Source: Cunninghamia lanceolata
Taxonomy: Eukaryota > Streptophyta > Pinopsida > Cupressales > Cupressaceae
NCBI GenBank assembly: GCA_027924645.1
Contig: BSBN01000334.1
Span: 7,434,501 to 7,498,500 of the forward strand
Reading direction: 5' to 3'
DNA: 64,000 nucleotides
The position numbers and the translations under genes were made by a program. Below are positions 60,441-64,000 of the stretch, piece by piece. The first letter of the stretch is position 1; each line of letters begins with the position of its first letter. The notes beneath the pieces were generated by a model. That model was not told where the DNA came from. It ran no database searches and saw only the letters and a list, made by a program, of their open reading frames with translations.

Positions 60441-62776
60441 TGGCAATCAAGATTGTACCCTTAGCAAAGACAAACTTTGCTATCATGTTGCAACATGGAA
60501 ACACTCTCAGATTGTGGGTAATCTATGTTGAGAGTGAACTAGTTCTCTGAATGAATTTTCCTAATCTAAATGGCTATCTTGGAAAAGGGATAGAAGGATA
60601 ACTGCGAATGAAATCTAACTTACATAGAATTCTAATCTATCTGATGCTTTTACTCACAAACAACCCTTCAAACATAATTTTCCTCAACCTCACCTAGAAC
60701 ATTTGATCCCAAAATAATTTAAAATTAGGTTCGAACTGAACACAAACTATAACCAGGATCAGTATACAATTTAACAGTAATTAGACATAACAAAGGACAT
60801 AGTACTGTCACAATGAAACATCAGATCAAAAGCTGTAAATATGAGACAAATAGATGAAATAGGGAAGATTTGCTATATTGTACTGGAAAGAGTAGAATGG
60901 AAAAAACACAAACTAAGTCAAAATGCCTGTCTACAAACTCTCTGCCTATGCTCAAGAGAGAAGAAACAATGATATCAACTGATGAGAAAGAGCTCACTAT
61001 CTCCAATATATCATGCCCAAAAGATCTCTCTAGAAAAGATGGAAAAAAACTCCTAAAAATAGTATCCTGATTCATTTTTTAGCTCCATTAAAAATCTATC
61101 AAAAATCCCACCAAACTGAAAATAAAAGCTGCCAAAGTCTTCTATCAAGTGGCCCGAACCAAAGTCTTCTTTAAAACAAGCTTTATCTGCTCAGAAAAAC
61201 GTCTATTTATGTCCATATCTGCCCCAACAGAAAGCAAATCTAGAAAAGAATATTTGATTTGCTTTATTTGTTTTAACTGCATAAAATGACAAAATATTAA
61301 AAGCAATTTATAAATAATATTGCTTTAATATTCATCTTACAATCTAATCTTGATTTGATTTTTCTTTTGCTACAAATTACAAGGCTTTTATTTGTTAGCC
61401 CTATACACCTATCATGAACATTTGATTTTTCTATAAACAATCATAAAAATGAGGGCATAATATAATTAGGTTGCAAAAAATAAAAGCCCCAAAGGCTTAT
61501 CCTCTATGTGACCTTGGATAAATCTCTAAGGGCATATGAGGTTTTTTGAAAAATAAAACCCCTAGGGCTCAACTTCTACTCGATCTGCACACTTTCTAAG
61601 GCTTCAATGAAGTTGTTTTGAACTTACCTCTAAAATGGCAAGAGGGGCCATCAAAGATTCAAGGCACATAGCCTAGGCAGTAAACATGTCATTAAAGACT
61701 TAACACCCCCTCAGGTATTAGTCAAGGTAAGAAAATAAACTTGATGTCACAAAGAATATGCCATCAAATGTTTAGGGCATTTTGCAAACCCTAGAACAAA
61801 ATGTTCTTACCCTAAAATCTTGGCTCATTCCATACTTTCAACTTTCAGTGGAAACTCTCTGCTACAACAACCACCATTAGGGTTTGGAGAAGGAAACTCC
61901 TTGATTTCTAGCTGTATCTCTGCCATTTTGAAGAGTACTACAGAGAATGCAAGGTAAGTCCATGCTAAAATTTTTCATTCAGAATACAGGAATTGGTCTC
62001 TCTTAGCTGCGGCTATATTATCTTTATCTAGTGTATGTCTCTGTGCCTGATTTGTTGTCATTTCTCTCTATCTGCTAAGCAAAATCTAGCTTTTGAGTCG
62101 TGGCTGTAGTTGACAGTTTCCATCATGCTTTTCTATTGATATGCATGGACTAAGGCCACCAATCGGTAAGTTTTCCATCTTCTGATCTTTGTCATTCTTT
62201 TGACTTTTTCTTAAAATAAGACTCAGAGAATTGTAAAGATGGATTTTGATCAGTTGCAATTTGTGTAAGAAAAAATGAAGCCCTTCGTAGACCGTGGCCA
62301 TATCATATGTTCTAAGCATTTTTCTCCTTTATGTGAGCCCAAAACATTCCAACTCTTCTGTATCTGCTTCCCTTCATGTGTTGTGACAAGGGTTTTATAA
62401 TGATTCTTCACTGAAAAAAGCATTCGTTGACTGTATATGGTATCTCGTTCTTTTCAAATAGATATATTTCTATGATTTCCTTTTGAAAGGCCACAATCAT
62501 GAGTGATACTCTGAGAATGAAAACAAATGACTTTTGTTCTTACCTTCTCCTGTATCTGAGATAAAATGAGTTTAGAAACTCACTTTCATTTTATATCTTT
62601 CATTTGACCTTTGAAACCCTAAGTGGGTTATGCTATAATTGGGCCTCTATGATGGCTTTGCACTTGTTGCTACCTAATGATTGTCAAACATGTCACGAGG
62701 TTGAAACGATCTGACTCTTTCTGTAGCTATTTCCATTCGGGTTTCTCTCTATTTCCCATATGTAGAAGGTGATATC
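60441..62776 (-). mobile_element. Element J: 5' LTR, truncated in the window by insertion of K
   Basis: Aligns with 52891-55245 of the other LTR, including the hairpin (61292-61332) and the text around 61860-62000. It stops at GATATC (62776), where the other copy continues ATCATACTG; the break is the insertion of K. The rest of the LTR, and the outer flank, are expected beyond 64000. Confidence 0.78.
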
Positions 62777-64000
62777 TGTTCAATTAAGGATAGACAACTG
62801 AGAGGGGGGTGAATCAGTTATCACAAAATTATGTTCCTTATTTACTTAAAACCTTCTTATATTTCAATAGCATATCAAGGATTTAATCATGGAAGCATAA
62901 TGCAATAATTCAAGAGCATAAACTAATTTAACACAAATAACACCAATATTTTAATGTGGAAAACCCAGTTAAGGGAAAAACCATGGGGTGACTAACCCAA
63001 AATTATATTCTTTGTTAAAAGAATATGAAGAATGAAATGGCACTTGCCAATTAGGGCTCACTTCCTGAGCAAACTGCTCACAAGAGACACACTGCCTACA
63101 AGAGACACATTGTCTACAGAAGAGAATGAATATTACAAACTTGAACTAGAAGTTAGCATCTTCACTATGCTTGAGTCAATTCCATTAAAGCTCAACACCT
63201 CTACTCTATTTTTTGCTCTTCTCCCTTACTACCTTATCATCATGACCACACACTTTTTGAACAACTTCACAACTCTTATTCATACATGACATCAACTTTG
63301 GAATGATCATTAAAGTTGGCACAACATACACTTATTTAATTATAGAGCAATTACAAAAATACAAGTTGACTTGTTACAAAAACTTTATGCACGTTATTAT
63401 ACTGTCAGCTATGCATAGCTAGAACTTCAATCTTCTACAAGGAACATGCCATACTTTGCAAAAGATCTTCAAGATTATCCACAACATGTGCAAATCATCC
63501 AGTCGGCTAGGACTGGGAAGAACACCATTATCCAAAGGTAAATATTCAATTACAAGCTCAATCCTTAATGTGGACCATCAGCATGAACTGGACATAGTCT
63601 GGAGACCTCCACAAGCTTGCTTGAATCACCAAGAACATCCGCACCACTTCTACTTATTGTAATCATTTGCATCTTCATCTGAAATCTCAAGAACACAACT
63701 GGTCATTACTGTCACACTATAAGGATCACTTGCAGACCTCTAAGCCATGAGCCAATTGAGTTGTTAATTCAAATTAGCTTCCCAAACATGCCACCAGGTC
63801 TGCAGAGCATGATATTGTATTTCTAGATCTCACCGGACCTATTTGTGAGACTCTGCCACCACTGAACAACTGCTAGAACAAGTCTTACTCATATAGCCAT
63901 AACTTCTTCAGATCTTCATGTAGACCTCTGAAATCTTGACTGGACAACCTTCAGACACATATCTACAAACACTACTCTGATCTTCAATTATCTGGGATCT
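62777..64000 (-). mobile_element. Element K: minus-strand copia LTR related to D (partial)
   Basis: It begins TGTTCAATTAAGG; on the minus strand this is an LTR end, preceded by GATAACTGATTCACCCCCC and CTCTCAGTTG, as in the D LTRs (GGATAACTGATTCACCCCCCC, CTCTCAGTTATCAACA). The blocks GTAGGCAGTGTG(T/C)CTC, TGAGCAGT.TGCTC and GTGAGCCCTAATTGGCAAGTGCC near 63040-63120 also match D. Similarity fades past about 63300, and the LTR is longer than that of D (at least 1.2 kb). K is thus a sibling SIRE-like LTR, inserted in the 5' LTR of J. Whether it is a solo LTR or the 3' LTR of a full element cannot be told. Confidence 0.72.

Noticed and set aside
52891..62776. Plus-strand orientation for element J
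   Set aside because: The inner edge at 60441 is preceded by a TGG-starting primer-like site on the minus strand and lacks a plus-strand purine tract, and the only long frame is on the minus strand.

Overview
The window looks like intergenic DNA from a seed plant with a very large, repeat-filled genome. It is AT-rich, carries no recognisable host gene, tRNA or rRNA, and nearly everything is a layered stack of plant LTR retrotransposons in different stages of decay. The gag, protease, reverse-transcriptase and integrase fragments are plant Ty3/gypsy and Ty1/copia types. The mix of long-LTR gypsy elements and SIRE-like copia elements with extra ORFs suggests a gymnosperm, perhaps a conifer. That placement is an impression and was not checked against any database. 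I name elements A to K for reference; these are not published names.

Layout. A is a minus-strand chromodomain-bearing gypsy element split into 1-1674 and 21666 to about 23300. It is interrupted by B (1675-21665), a minus-strand LARD-like element with 4.44-kb LTRs and a 2.6-kb non-coding interior. The right-hand LTR of B was itself hit twice: by a solo copia LTR, C (10263-11234), and by D (13507-21011), a non-autonomous SIRE-like copia element carrying gag zinc knuckles plus a second ORF of about 1,070 codons, but no pol. About 23.3-26.8 kb is unresolved degenerate sequence. E (26759-47902) is a plus-strand gypsy element with gag, protease and the integrase C-terminus left; a 5'-truncated LINE-like insertion (30130-32641) sits inside its gag. 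The 3' LTR of E contains solo LTR F (39241-47847), which in turn contains H (41195-47608), a 6.4-kb insertion with LTR-like ends. E itself lies in an older plus-strand gypsy element, G (integrase remnants at 48.3-50.1 kb), which also carries solo LTR I (48416-49665). J (52891-62776 or beyond) is a minus-strand LTR element whose only coding sequence is an unrecognised ORF of about 930 codons. Its right LTR is broken by K (62777 to the end), a minus-strand LTR related to that of D.

The nesting is supported by target-site duplications read directly from the sequence: ATCTT/ATCTC for B, CAACC for C, GAGTA/AAGTA for D, TTAGG/TGAGG for E, ATGTT for F, CTAAG for H and GGTTG for I. Excising C and D (each with one target copy) from the right LTR of B leaves 4441 bp against 4444 bp for the left LTR. 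The observations I find most interesting are the almost exclusive use of TAG among in-frame stops in the long ORFs of D and J, those two ORFs themselves, and a shared unclassified protein motif in two different elements.
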